Of a DNA stretch of 64,000 bases, positions 1-8,984 are shown piece by piece. Under the pieces are notes generated by a model that did no database searches, had not been told where the DNA came from, and was given only the letters and a program-made list of their open reading frames with translations. Source of the DNA: CAIZWU01 sp942492905 (lineage in GTDB: Bacteria; Verrucomicrobiota; Verrucomicrobiia; Verrucomicrobiales; V1-33). The position numbers were made by a program, and so were the translations under genes. The stretch covers positions 62,001 through 126,000 of the forward strand of contig OW818657.1 in the NCBI GenBank assembly GCA_942492905.1, in the 5' to 3' direction. Every line of letters starts with the position of its first letter. Position 1 is the stretch's first letter.

Positions 1-11
1 GGCTCCCGGGC

Positions 12-1514
12 TCAGGGGAGCAACACGGCCTTGTAAAAGCGTTTTCCAGCCGGGGGATTGGTGTCGGAATAAGTTGCACTGTTAGTAGCCGAAGAAAGGA
101 TGGCGAGTTGGCTCCAGGTCAACAGATCCGAAGAAGCATCCAGACGGTAGCTGCGCCCGGGAATAACGTCGAAGCGGAGATCCGCAGCGGTGTTCGTTTT
201 GTTCAGCATGGTGAATTTCAACTCTCCAATGGGCTGCAGATAATTATTCCACGCAAACTCTCCCAGGAGATGTCCGCAGGACTGGCCGGCGATATTGCCG
301 GATTGAAAATGGATGCCCCCATAGATCCGGCTGATGCCGCTTTCATCGGCGGCCGCAGAGAATCCCGGGAATGTCCGGGTCACGCTGGGCAGTCCATCGG
401 AACCAATTGAAAAGCTGATGGCATCGGTACCGAAAAACTTCCCCAGCACGGTAGCCGCAGAACGGCTGAAGGTGCTGTGTCCGGAAGTGTATTCCGGGAA
501 AGGGGGCGTGCCGATGAATGAGTTCCAAGCCGGGTCAGCTGTGGTGGCGGGGTTGTTGTCTGTATCCGCCTCCCGGATGGCGGTGATGGGCCGCCAGTAA
601 TTGATCGCGTACTTGCAATCCCAGCAGGCAATTGCCGCATCGGCGACGGACATGCCCAGCAGGGCAAACAGCCGCGCATTCTGTTCCAGACTCAGCCCCT
701 GAGCGGCCGAAACGGTCCGGGCAATACGCATCCAATGTCCCGGAGGGGTTTCGGTGCCTCCGCCATCTGCCCAAAACAGGGCGATTTCGCTTTGATCCAG
801 CGTCCGCAGGGTGCTGGTACTGCTACCGTAGTCCTTGGTCAGAGCCCATTCCACAGCATAGGCGGAACCTGTCAAGGCCGGCGGCATTTGAGGACGGATC
901 TGATTCCCCGAGGCAAGTCCGAACGGCGTTACGATAGGCCAGTTGGGCAGGAGCGCCGCGGCATTCGCCGGGGGGGTGGGCCGCCAGATCCCGGGAGCCG
1001 GCGGAACGGTATAGGCCACCACATCGGTGGAGTGATCCGCGGCCCGCAGACTCAGCATGGCATTGCCCACCCCGGTGCCCCAGGTCACTCCGTCCGTCTC
1101 GGATGCCCCATCGGGAATGGCGGCCAGATCCGCATCATACCGGGCCTGGGCGTTCGCCCGCACCGTCGCGTTGTTGGCATGACCTGCGCCGGCATAAAGG
1201 GCATCGATGATGGTTTTAGCCGCGGCACTCACCGCGGCGGCCTTGGATGCACCAACCGGGGCAAGGGCCGAAACATGATAAGGGGTGTGTGTGCGTTGAA
1301 TACCATTGACCGCATCAAAAATTGCCAAATGCAGCATGGCCATTTGCCGGGAAGCCTTCGGGGGATTTTGCGAGGTGCTGCGGATTGCGGAGATGAGTTC
1401 CACATTCCAATCCGTGACGACATCTGCCCGGCAGGGACTCAGTCCAGCGATTCCGGCCAACGCACCGGCGGATAGCATCTTCAGCCGGGAGAACAAATGG
1501 ATGTCAATTTTCAT
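12..1514 (-). CDS. Secreted vanadium-dependent haloperoxidase / PAP2-superfamily protein
   Basis: The 500-residue protein starts with a signal peptide (hydrophobic stretch about residues 13-30, ending near SPCRA). The vanadate/phosphate pocket of vanadium haloperoxidases is visible in order: KYAINYWRP (K-x6-RP), YTSGHS (equivalent of PSGH) and SRIYGGIHF (SR-x3-G-x-H). Family members oxidise halides with peroxide; acid phosphatases share this fold, so the substrate is uncertain. The last 55 or so residues form a separate module with SSDLLTW and a final RFYKAVLLP, which recurs in other secreted proteins of this window. Export is inferred from the signal peptide. It is transcribed divergently from the porin at 1960, and its stop lies 11 bases from the window edge. 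Family assignment is firm, the exact reaction is not. Confidence 0.88.
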   Translation of the reverse strand: MKIDIHLFSRLKMLSAGALAGIAGLSPCRADVVTDWNVELISAIRSTSQNPPKASRQMAMLHLAIFDAVNGIQRTHTPYHVSALAPVGASKAAAVSAAAKTIIDALYAGAGHANNATVRANAQARYDADLAAIPDGASETDGVTWGTGVGNAMLSLRAADHSTDVVAYTVPPAPGIWRPTPPANAAALLPNWPIVTPFGLASGNQIRPQMPPALTGSAYAVEWALTKDYGSSTSTLRTLDQSEIALFWADGGGTETPPGHWMRIARTVSAAQGLSLEQNARLFALLGMSVADAAIACWDCKYAINYWRPITAIREADTDNNPATTADPAWNSFIGTPPFPEYTSGHSTFSRSAATVLGKFFGTDAISFSIGSDGLPSVTRTFPGFSAAADESGISRIYGGIHFQSGNIAGQSCGHLLGEFAWNNYLQPIGELKFTMLNKTNTAADLRFDVIPGRSYRLDASSDLLTWSQLAILSSATNSATYSDTNPPAGKRFYKAVLLP

Positions 1515-1959
1515 AAAAGGATAGTCTGGGTTGGGATAAAATAGCGTGGAACAGTCCTATCCAATCAGGATACCCCACGATGGATGGAAAGACCGGCCTG
1601 CTCGGGCCTTGGCTGCTTCAATCATAGCGTCCGGGGATTTGCACTGGATTCTCCACGAACCACCACTTCTGCTATTTGAACCCGCCGTTTGGCGTGTTGA
1701 CGGCAAAAGGAGATGAGGAAACTATTAGGAATCGGCTCCAATTCCGTCTGATTCACCGTCGAGACAGTCACTGGATAAATGTGGAATTCCCGCTCCACAT
1801 TTCCTTAATTCCATCAAATAATGCTCATACCCGCGATGAATTTAAACCCGGCGGCCCGCGATCACCCTGGCCTTCATTCCGCTGTGTGCGGCGGGGTCAC
1901 TCAAAACTAAAAGCTGATCCCTGACACCAGCCACCATCGCCATCCCAGAATATCCTCCC
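1515..1959. other. Divergent intergenic region without a supported gene
   Basis: This 445-base gap separates the starts of the haloperoxidase and the porin and must hold both promoters. A TTGACG at 1697-1702 resembles a -35 box, but I see no convincing -10 at normal spacing. A short open frame at 1676-1924 has no recognisable domain, ribosome binding site or typical codon usage, and is not called. No RNA structure is recognised. Confidence 0.5.
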
Positions 1960-3342
1960 ATGAAAAAAACCATCCTTCACCCGCTCCTCACCGGGCTTGC
2001 CCTCTCCGCCCTGCCCGCCTTCGCCGGTGAGATGCCCGCCGGCAAAGCTCCCGTCCCGCCGCCCGCCCCCGTGCCGGCGGCCAACCCCTTGTCGTTCTTC
2101 GGCGGCAAGCTCGTGCTCGACATCGAAGAGCGTCTCCGCTTCGAAGCCCGCGAAAACAACTTCGATTTCAATGACAGCGTCGATTCCCTGACCGACGACT
2201 CCTGGCTCCTCCAGCGGGTGCGTTTCGGTGCCCTCTTTGCGCCCACCTCCTTCCTCAAGTTCTACGCCCAGGGGCAGGACACCCGCGAGTTCTATTCCGA
2301 CCGGCCTGATATCCCGGGCCTGCTGGGGGCGGAAGGGAACGACCAGGTCGATCTCCGCCAAGCGTGGGTGGAGCTGGGCAATGCCAAATCATCGGTGCCG
2401 CTCACCCTCAAGCTGGGCCGCCAGATTCTCTCCTACGGCGATGAACGCCTGATCGGCGCCTTCGACTGGAACAACTTCAGCCGCGTCTTCGATGCCGCCA
2501 AACTCACCTACACCGGCAGCAACTGGAGTCTGGATGCCTTCGGGGCCTCTGTGGTCAACGTGGATGCCGATGAATTCAACGAATCCGACCTCAGCAATGA
2601 TACCGGCCGCGACCAGTTCTTCGGAGGCCTCTATTTCAGCAGCAAGGCGCTCGATATCCAGACCACGGATCTTTATGCGCTTTATCTGGGCGAGAGCTTC
2701 CCCACCGGCGACACCGACTTCGTCACGCTTGGCACCCGCATCAAGTCCATCGCCGGCAAGCTGAACGGTTTTGATTATGATTTCGAGGGAGCCCTTCAGT
2801 TTGGTGATGTCAAAGGCAAGACCCTGAACGCGGGCGCGGTCCACGCCGGCACTGGCTACACCTTCGACAACGCCCTGTGGAAACCACGTCTCGGCATCGA
2901 ATACAACTACGCCACCGGTGACAGCAATCCCGCCGATGGCGACACCGACACCTTCCAGAATCTCTTCCCCACCAACCACAAGTTCTATGGTTACGCCGAC
3001 TTTTTCGCGTGGCAGAACATCCACAATCCAGCCCTTCAGTTGAAGCTGACTCCCTCCAAAACCGTCACCCTGCAGGCTGATTACCACCTCTTCTGGCTCG
3101 CTGAAACCGCCGACGCCTGGTATCGCGCCAATGGGGTGACCAAGGTGCGTCCTCCCAAAGCCGGCAGCAGCCCTGACAGTTTCGTGGGATCGGAACTGGA
3201 CTTCACCGCCACGTGGAAACCCACCAAAAACTTCGCCCTCGCCGCCGGCTACAGCCACTTCTTCAGCGGTGACTACGCCAAGGCCTCCGGTCCCAGCGAT
3301 GACGCCGATTTTGTCTACACCCAGGTGACAATTTCGTTCTGA
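1960..3342 (+). CDS. Outer-membrane porin of the alginate-export (AlgE-like) family
   Basis: The 460-residue protein has a signal peptide (residues 1 to about 22, cleavage near FAGE), a short Pro/Ala linker and then a beta-barrel. Alternating strands such as VDLRQAWVELGN and LTLKLGRQILSYG, and a final strand ending in Phe (VYTQVTISF), are outer-membrane barrel signatures. The region GRQILSYGDERLIGAFDWNN resembles the alginate-export porin family. Members are general or anion-selective channels in many bacteria, so the name should not be read as evidence for alginate. The next genes import nitrate, so this barrel could admit nitrate across the outer membrane (inference). A strong terminator follows, so it is a separate transcript from narK. 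Confidence 0.8.
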   Translation: MKKTILHPLLTGLALSALPAFAGEMPAGKAPVPPPAPVPAANPLSFFGGKLVLDIEERLRFEARENNFDFNDSVDSLTDDSWLLQRVRFGALFAPTSFLKFYAQGQDTREFYSDRPDIPGLLGAEGNDQVDLRQAWVELGNAKSSVPLTLKLGRQILSYGDERLIGAFDWNNFSRVFDAAKLTYTGSNWSLDAFGASVVNVDADEFNESDLSNDTGRDQFFGGLYFSSKALDIQTTDLYALYLGESFPTGDTDFVTLGTRIKSIAGKLNGFDYDFEGALQFGDVKGKTLNAGAVHAGTGYTFDNALWKPRLGIEYNYATGDSNPADGDTDTFQNLFPTNHKFYGYADFFAWQNIHNPALQLKLTPSKTVTLQADYHLFWLAETADAWYRANGVTKVRPPKAGSSPDSFVGSELDFTATWKPTKNFALAAGYSHFFSGDYAKASGPSDDADFVYTQVTISF

Positions 3343-3382
3343 GCGGCCCCGGAAATCATTCGGTTCATTGGTTCATAGGATG

Positions 3383-3415
3383 GCCCCTCCCGGGAAACCG
3401 GGAGGGGCTTTTTTT
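3383..3415 (+). terminator. Rho-independent terminator after the porin gene
   Basis: A perfect 11-bp GC-rich stem (3383-3393 with 3398-3408) closed by a GAAA tetraloop is followed directly by seven T residues. It lies 41 bases after the porin stop codon and isolates it from the nitrate genes downstream. Confidence 0.93.
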
Positions 3416-3606
3416 GGCGGAGGCCCGCTCTCCGGGGGAAAACCGTCCCGCCGCTCCGCCCAAGCGGCTCGTGGCCCGGGCCTTCTCTTGGCCAACCACC
3501 TATGAGATTTTTTCATGTTTTTTCTAAAACTATTCAAGCCCTGCATACATGGCTTGGCACACCGGGAGCTTGAAGCAGCGGCCATGTGCTGTCGGCACAG
3601 ATCCCA

Positions 3607-4812
3607 ATGAAGCTCTCCTCCCTTAAATCCTCCGGCCATTGGCCCACCCTGCTGACCGCTTTTCTCTATTTCGACGTCAGTTTCATGGTTTGGACCATCT
3701 TGGGAGCTTTGGGGGCTCAAATCGGCAGCACCCTGGGGCTGACTCCCCAGCAGAAGGGCCTGATGGTGGCGGTTCCGTATCTCTCCGGGGCCTTTATCCG
3801 CATTGTGCTGGGCTTGCTGGTGGATCGTATCGGCGCGAAAAACACTGGCATCATGGCTCAAATCATCGTGATCCTCGGCATGGGGGTGGCTTGGATGGTT
3901 GGCCTGCATTCGTTTTCCCATACCTTGATCCTGGGGGTGGTGCTCGGGGTGGCCGGGGCCAGTTTCGCGGTGGCCCTGCCTCAGGCCGGCCGGTGGTATC
4001 CCCCCAACATGCAGGGACTGGTGCTGGGGCTGGCGGGAGCGGGAAATGTCGGCGTGGTGATCGACTCCATCCTCGCGCCGCGTCTCGCGGCAGCGTACGG
4101 CTGGCAGGCAGTGTTTGGCTTCGCCCTGATTCCTCTGCTGCTCGTGCTCGTTGCCTATGCGGTTTTCTCCAAGGAAGCAGAAGTCCAGATCAAAAAGAAA
4201 ACCCTCAAAGATTACGTGAATCTCCTAAAGGAAAAGGACGCCCACTGGTTCTGCTTTTTTTATACCATCAGTTTCGGCGGATTTTCCGGCCTCGCCGCTT
4301 CCCTGATCATCTACTTCACCTCGGAGTTCGGTCTGAATCCGGTGCAAGCCGGCACCTGGGCCGCTGGATGTACCCTGGTAGGGGCCTTGGGCCGGCCGGT
4401 GGGGGGAGCCATCGCGGACCGTTTGGGAGGCATCCGGGCTCTGACGGTGTTGTTTGTGGTAGCGGCCGCGGCGCTGATCGGGGCGGCCATGGCGCACACG
4501 CTCCTCCTGAGCGCGATTGGGTTTTTTGTGGCGTCCGGTGCCTTTGGCATGGCCAATGGGTCGGTCTTCCAGCTGCTGCCGCAGCGCTTCGCCAAGGACA
4601 TCGGGGTGATGACCGGCCTGGTGGGCTGCGGGGGAGGTTTGGGCGGGTTTATGCTGGCCAGTTCCCTTGGTTTCTCAAAAGGACTGACCGGCAGTTATAC
4701 CAGCGGGGTGCTCCTGTTTGCGGGATTGTGCATTCTCGCCCTGATCGGGCTCAGCTTGGTGAAAACCCGCTGGCGCACCACCTGGGGCGCTTTGGCCCAC
4801 GCCCGTATCTGA
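3607..4812 (+). CDS. narK: Nitrate/nitrite transporter of the MFS (NarK/NasA type)
   Basis: A 401-residue, 12-segment major facilitator protein. Family marks are LVDRIGAKNTG in the first cytoplasmic loop, a glycine-rich nitrate-signature-like segment GLAGAGNVGVV in helix 5, GWQAVFG, and the second-half loop IADRLGGIRA. NarK/NasA proteins carry nitrate and nitrite across the inner membrane. An in-frame GTG exists at 3586, but the ATG at 3607 gives the usual start just before the first helix. An AT-rich stretch at about 3508-3540 is the likely promoter zone. Fifteen bases separate it from the PP2C/kinase gene, so the two are probably co-transcribed. Nitrate specificity is supported by the neighbouring nrt genes. 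Its length, about 400 residues, suits the assimilatory NasA subgroup. Confidence 0.9.
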   Translation: MKLSSLKSSGHWPTLLTAFLYFDVSFMVWTILGALGAQIGSTLGLTPQQKGLMVAVPYLSGAFIRIVLGLLVDRIGAKNTGIMAQIIVILGMGVAWMVGLHSFSHTLILGVVLGVAGASFAVALPQAGRWYPPNMQGLVLGLAGAGNVGVVIDSILAPRLAAAYGWQAVFGFALIPLLLVLVAYAVFSKEAEVQIKKKTLKDYVNLLKEKDAHWFCFFYTISFGGFSGLAASLIIYFTSEFGLNPVQAGTWAAGCTLVGALGRPVGGAIADRLGGIRALTVLFVVAAAALIGAAMAHTLLLSAIGFFVASGAFGMANGSVFQLLPQRFAKDIGVMTGLVGCGGGLGGFMLASSLGFSKGLTGSYTSGVLLFAGLCILALIGLSLVKTRWRTTWGALAHARI

Positions 4813-4827
4813 TTTTCCCGACGGCGC

Positions 4828-6462
4828 ATGAAAGTCCAGGTCACTACCCACAGTCTGCCCCGGCACGAGGGTGACCTGTGCTCCGATGCCCTCGACGTGC
4901 AGGTCTGGGATCAAACGGTGATGGCTGTGCTGTGCGATGGAGCAGGCACCGGCGCCCCGGCGCGCGAGGCGGCCAACCGGGCGGTGACCGCCCTGATCGG
5001 GCAATACGGCGCCCGGCCACGTTCATGGAGCCCGTCACAGGCCCTCGCTGAATTTACGGGGCTCCTCAATCTGACGCTCTACCAGGAATCCATGGCCCGC
5101 TATGAGCGGCCGGAAATGATTTCCACCCTGGCGGTGGTGGTGATTGAAGGGGACCGCCTCTATGGCCTCAATGCGGGCGACTCCCGCGTCCTGTTATGGC
5201 GTGCCGGGGACCTGCGCACCCTCTCCGTGGACCACGTGGATGCCCATCAAAAAAACCTGTTGGTGAATGCCCTCGGCATATCCGCCGGATTGGAGCCCCA
5301 CACTTTTGAAACCGGGCTGCACAATGGCGACATCGTGCTGCTGTGCTCGGACGGACTCAGCAACCATCTGGATGATGCGACGCTGAAAACCTATTTCCAA
5401 AGCCGCAGTTCCGCCCGTTTGCTGGTCCTCGCCGCCCGGGAGGCTGCCAGCCGGGAATCCCTCGATGACACCAGCGCCATCGTACTCGACATCCAGCAGA
5501 CCGGCAAACTCCGCACCATGGCCGCCCGGCTGCTCAGCATCCCGCAAAACCTCGCCAAGGGGCAGGTCATTGACAGCTACGAGTTGATCCGCCCCTTCCA
5601 GGGCACGGACCGCGTCTGGCTGGCGGAGAAGGATAAACAACGGTTTGTCCTGAAATTTGCTCCCGTGGAAGCCTCCGACTCCACCGCCCACCTTGATGCC
5701 TTCACCCGGGAAACGTGGAATGCCACCCGCACCCAGAGTGATCACTTTGTCCGCGCCTCCGAACCCATCGGCCAGACCGCCCGCTACTACGTGATGGAGT
5801 TCATCGATGCCCCCAGCCTCGCCGCGGTGCTGAAGGAGCGGCTGCTTTCCGTCGATTCCGCAATTGCTCTGGGAACTTTCCTCACGGAAGCCTGCCAAAC
5901 CCTGGTGCGGATGGATCTCGCCCATGGTGACCTCAAGCCGGAAAATATTCTCTGCGCCGGAGACTACGCCCGCCTCACTTTCAAACTGGTGGATCTGGGC
6001 AGTGCCTCGCGCCTCTTTTCCGTCACCTCCCGGGCCGGCACCGCCAGTTATCTGGCTCCCGAGCGTTTTCACGGAGCGCCCATCAGTGAGCGCACCGAAA
6101 TTTTCGCGATCGGCGTCACTTTATACCAGACCCTGACCGGGGTCCTCCCCTACGGCCAGATCGAACGCTTCCAGACGCCCTTGTTCACCACTCCGAAACG
6201 GCTGCGCTCCCTCAACCCCAATGTCCCCGAGTGGTTGGAACATATCATCCGCCGGGCGCTGTCGGTGAAACCCGAACGCCGCTATCAACACTACTCGGAG
6301 TTGGCCCATGATCTCGCCCATCCGGACCGCGTGCAACCCTGCTACGATGCGTCGGCTCCTTTGCTGGAGCGGGCTCCGCTCGCTTTCTACAGGGTAGGCT
6401 TTTTTGTTTTCCTGACGACCTCGGTCGTCCTGGCCCTGAAGCTTTGGCTTCGTCCCTCGTAA
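4828..6462 (+). CDS. PP2C phosphatase fused to Ser/Thr protein kinase, C-terminal membrane anchor
   Basis: The 544-residue protein has an N-terminal PP2C domain (about 1-230) with metal-binding motifs CDGAGTG, NAGDSRV, CSDGLSN and DDTSAIV. A protein kinase domain follows (about 250-500) with the ATP lysine in FVLKF, a catalytic loop HGDLKPEN (HGD replacing HRD), DLG replacing DFG, and the APE motif in YLAPERF. It ends with one transmembrane helix (about 518-540) and a short basic tail, so both enzymes should face the cytoplasm. Similar kinase genes lie in assimilatory nitrate loci, for example between nasA and nirB in Pseudomonas (known). Here it sits between narK and nrtA, which suggests control of nitrate uptake or reduction by reversible phosphorylation. 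The target is unknown. Confidence 0.9.
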   Translation: MKVQVTTHSLPRHEGDLCSDALDVQVWDQTVMAVLCDGAGTGAPAREAANRAVTALIGQYGARPRSWSPSQALAEFTGLLNLTLYQESMARYERPEMISTLAVVVIEGDRLYGLNAGDSRVLLWRAGDLRTLSVDHVDAHQKNLLVNALGISAGLEPHTFETGLHNGDIVLLCSDGLSNHLDDATLKTYFQSRSSARLLVLAAREAASRESLDDTSAIVLDIQQTGKLRTMAARLLSIPQNLAKGQVIDSYELIRPFQGTDRVWLAEKDKQRFVLKFAPVEASDSTAHLDAFTRETWNATRTQSDHFVRASEPIGQTARYYVMEFIDAPSLAAVLKERLLSVDSAIALGTFLTEACQTLVRMDLAHGDLKPENILCAGDYARLTFKLVDLGSASRLFSVTSRAGTASYLAPERFHGAPISERTEIFAIGVTLYQTLTGVLPYGQIERFQTPLFTTPKRLRSLNPNVPEWLEHIIRRALSVKPERRYQHYSELAHDLAHPDRVQPCYDASAPLLERAPLAFYRVGFFVFLTTSVVLALKLWLRPS

Positions 6463-6764
6463 AACGGACCGCTGGAGCATGAACCTTCCCCGCAGGGGGA
6501 GGAAACGGGCAGATCACGGGCGACGGCAGGTCGGCCAGGTTCCTGACATTTTTTCGCCACCTTCCCCCCGGCTTGAGCTGGTTGGTGGCACCGGCTTCCG
6601 ATGGAGGGTTCATGCCCCGGAATTTACGCCACGACCGCCCATTGTGAATTCTGCTCATACAGCCGGGGAGTTCTCTTCACCAGAATGAAATCCAACGTGG
6701 CATCACGGGTGCTTAGCTCATTCCTGCCGCACTACTCAAAATTCCCTTCCAACCAAATCCAGCC
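6463..6764. other. Intergenic leader between the kinase gene and nrtA, with a hairpin
   Basis: The 302-base gap holds no supportable gene. A GC-rich hairpin lies at 6484-6502 (eight pairs around a GCA loop, one G-T pair) just after the kinase stop, but no T-run follows, so termination there is doubtful. The rest should carry the nrtA promoter and leader. A TGGCAC at about 6586 lacks a matching -12 element, so a sigma-54 promoter is not claimed. Confidence 0.45.
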
Positions 6765-8060
6765 ATGTCAAACCACCCTGCCCCACCTGCCAGCACCAAA
6801 TTCTCCCGCCGCTCCTTCCTCGGACGCAGCTCAGCCCTTGGCGCCCTCGCCGCCGGACTGCCCTTCGGCTGGACCGGCTCCGTCTACGCCGACGACTCCC
6901 CGGAAGTGCCCGACATGAAGTTCGGGATCATCGCCCTGACTGATTGTTCCTCCATCGTGGTCGCCCATGAAAAGGGCCTCTTCAAAAAATACGGTATCAA
7001 ATCCACGGTCGCCAAAGGCGCCTCCTGGGCCGCCATCCGCGACAGCCTGTCCAATGGCGACAACCAGGCCACCCACATGCTCATCGGCATGCCGATCGCC
7101 AGCACCATGGGCCTCGGCGGCGCGCCGAAAAAGCCGATGGTCGTTCCCTATATCCTGAACCGGAATGGCCAGGCCATCACCCTGAAAAAGGAACTGGCAG
7201 GCAAAGTGGGGGCCGACCCTGCCGCGTTGAAACCCATGGTGGATGCGGCCAAGGCGGCCGGAGCCCCCATGACCTTTGCCATGACGTTCCCGCCGGGCAC
7301 CCACGCGATGTGGCTGCGCTACTGGCTCGCCGCCGGTGGCATCAATCCCGGCGACGCCGCCGGAGCCAACGCCGACATTTCCCTGATCACGATCCCGCCG
7401 CCCCAGATGGTGGCCAATATGAAGGTCGGAAAAATGGATGGCTTCTGCGTGGGCGAACCCTGGAATGCCAAATCCATCGCGGAAGATATTGGTTATACCG
7501 CCATCACCACCCAGGCGATCTGGAAGGACCATCCGGAGAAGGTCTGCGCCTTTACTGAGGAGTTCGCCGACAAAAATCCCAAAACCGTCAAGGCTGTGCT
7601 GAAAGCCCTGCACGAGGCCAGCGTCTGGCTCGACAAGATGGAAAACCGGGTGGAAGCCGCCACCATCGTCAGTGCCCCGACTTATATCAATTGCCCTCCG
7701 GAATCCATCCTCGGTCGTCTCCAGGGCAAATACATCATGGGCGACGGCCGCAAGCTGAAGGACCCGGACTACATGATCTTCAGCGACCGGAATACCAACT
7801 TCCCCCAGGCGAAATATTGCCAATGGTGGCTGACCCAGCTCCGCCGCTGGGGCTTCACCGACGGCGCCCCCGATTACGCGGCCGTGACCAAACAGGTCAT
7901 GCGGCCCGACCTCTACACGGAAGCCATGAAGGAAATCGGCTACGCCCACGGCGGCGTGGATAACAAACCGGAAACCCTCTTTGACAAAGTGGTCTTCGAC
8001 CCCTCCGGCGACCTCGAGGCCTACGCCAAAGGTTTTAAAGTTTCCACTCTGAAGGGCTGA
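6765..8060 (+). CDS. nrtA: Nitrate ABC transporter substrate-binding protein (NrtA/CmpA family), Tat-exported
   Basis: The 431-residue protein has a twin-arginine signal (SRRSFLG, arginines 15 and 16) followed by a hydrophobic stretch ending in VYADD, so it should be exported folded by Tat. The mature part matches the NrtA/CmpA/SsuA fold: KFGIIALTDCSSIVVAHEKG at the start, LIGMPIAS, and DGFCVGEPWNA near the hinge. Family members bind nitrate, nitrite or bicarbonate in the periplasm. The adjacent narK and kinase genes favour nitrate over bicarbonate (inference). It is the first gene of a tight nrtA-B-C-D operon; nrtB begins 32 bases after its stop. I see no lipobox, so it is probably free in the periplasm. 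Confidence 0.9.
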   Translation: MSNHPAPPASTKFSRRSFLGRSSALGALAAGLPFGWTGSVYADDSPEVPDMKFGIIALTDCSSIVVAHEKGLFKKYGIKSTVAKGASWAAIRDSLSNGDNQATHMLIGMPIASTMGLGGAPKKPMVVPYILNRNGQAITLKKELAGKVGADPAALKPMVDAAKAAGAPMTFAMTFPPGTHAMWLRYWLAAGGINPGDAAGANADISLITIPPPQMVANMKVGKMDGFCVGEPWNAKSIAEDIGYTAITTQAIWKDHPEKVCAFTEEFADKNPKTVKAVLKALHEASVWLDKMENRVEAATIVSAPTYINCPPESILGRLQGKYIMGDGRKLKDPDYMIFSDRNTNFPQAKYCQWWLTQLRRWGFTDGAPDYAAVTKQVMRPDLYTEAMKEIGYAHGGVDNKPETLFDKVVFDPSGDLEAYAKGFKVSTLKG

Positions 8061-8092
8061 GCGGCCCACTTCCTGCAACCACCACGATCCCG

Positions 8093-8974
8093 ATGAATCT
8101 CCTTCAAAAATACAAACTGGACGCGTTCCTGCTCCCGGCCCTGGCGGTGGGCGCGGTGCTCGTCCTCTGGTTCATCCTCGCCGGGAAATCCATCACCACG
8201 ACGGGGGTCGATGATTTCGGGGATGCCGTCACCACCGTAAAACGGGTCGGCATCTCCGAGGACCTCCCGACTCCGGTGGAAACCTGGACGGCCAGCAAGC
8301 TGTATGTCACCGAACCCTTCGCCAAGCGCGGCGAAATGGACCAGGGCATTCTCCGCTTCACCTGGCTTTCATTGAAGCTGGTGCTGCAGGGGTATGCCAT
8401 CGCCCTGCTGATCGGAGCGCCGCTGGGATTCATTCTGGGACTGTCCAAAAGTGCCACCAAAGCGTTGGACCCCCTGATTGAAATCCTGCGGCCGGTCTCG
8501 CCGCTGGCCTGGTTCCCGCTGGGGTTGGTGCTCTTCAGCAGCCTTAAATTGTCCGACGGCGGCAAGGTTTTCTTCGGCCCTTCGGATGCCGCGGCCCTCT
8601 TCACCATCGCGGTCTGCTCCATGTGGCCCACGGTGGTGAATACCGCCGTCGGTGTGCGCAAGGTGCCGCAGGACTTCCTCAATGTGGCCAAGGTCCTGAA
8701 GCTCTCCCGCGCCAAGACCCTGTTCAAGGTCCTCGTGCCGTCCACCATGCCCTACATGTTCACCGGCTTCCGGCTCTCCCTCGGGATTGCCTGGCTGGTG
8801 ATCGTGGCGGTGGAGATGCTGACCGGCCGCCCGGGGGTGGGTGGCTTCATCTGGCAGGCCTACAATGCCGGCAGTTATGCCCAGATCATCCTGTGCATCC
8901 TGACCATTGGCCTGGTGGGCTTCACCCTCGACCGCCTCATGAGCGTGGTCGAACGCCGCTTCAAAACAGCCTGA
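8093..8974 (+). CDS. nrtB: Nitrate ABC transporter permease (NrtB)
   Basis: The 293-residue inner-membrane protein has one N-terminal helix (about 13-30), a periplasmic loop, and the five-helix binding-protein-dependent permease core. The EAA-like coupling loop is visible at VPQDFLNVAKVLKLSRA, followed by LFKVLVPSTMPYMFTG. Typical NrtB features include IEILRPVSPLAWFPL and EMLTGRPGVGGFIW. It forms the channel with the two ATPases encoded next; only 10 bases separate it from the first ATPase gene. Confidence 0.92.
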   Translation: MNLLQKYKLDAFLLPALAVGAVLVLWFILAGKSITTTGVDDFGDAVTTVKRVGISEDLPTPVETWTASKLYVTEPFAKRGEMDQGILRFTWLSLKLVLQGYAIALLIGAPLGFILGLSKSATKALDPLIEILRPVSPLAWFPLGLVLFSSLKLSDGGKVFFGPSDAAALFTIAVCSMWPTVVNTAVGVRKVPQDFLNVAKVLKLSRAKTLFKVLVPSTMPYMFTGFRLSLGIAWLVIVAVEMLTGRPGVGGFIWQAYNAGSYAQIILCILTIGLVGFTLDRLMSVVERRFKTA

Positions 8975-8984
8975 TCCCTGCGCC

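Noticed and set aside
1676..1924. 82-codon open frame between haloperoxidase and porin genes
   Set aside because: No ribosome binding site, no similarity that I recognise, atypical codon choice for the window.
3585..3599. Hairpin TGTGC/GCACA before narK as an ANTAR (NasR) leader
   Set aside because: Only one short stem; the paired hexaloop hairpins of ANTAR targets are not evident, and the stem overlaps the start region.
6586..6600. Possible sigma-54 promoter (TGGCAC) before nrtA
   Set aside because: The -12 element TTGC is not at the required spacing.
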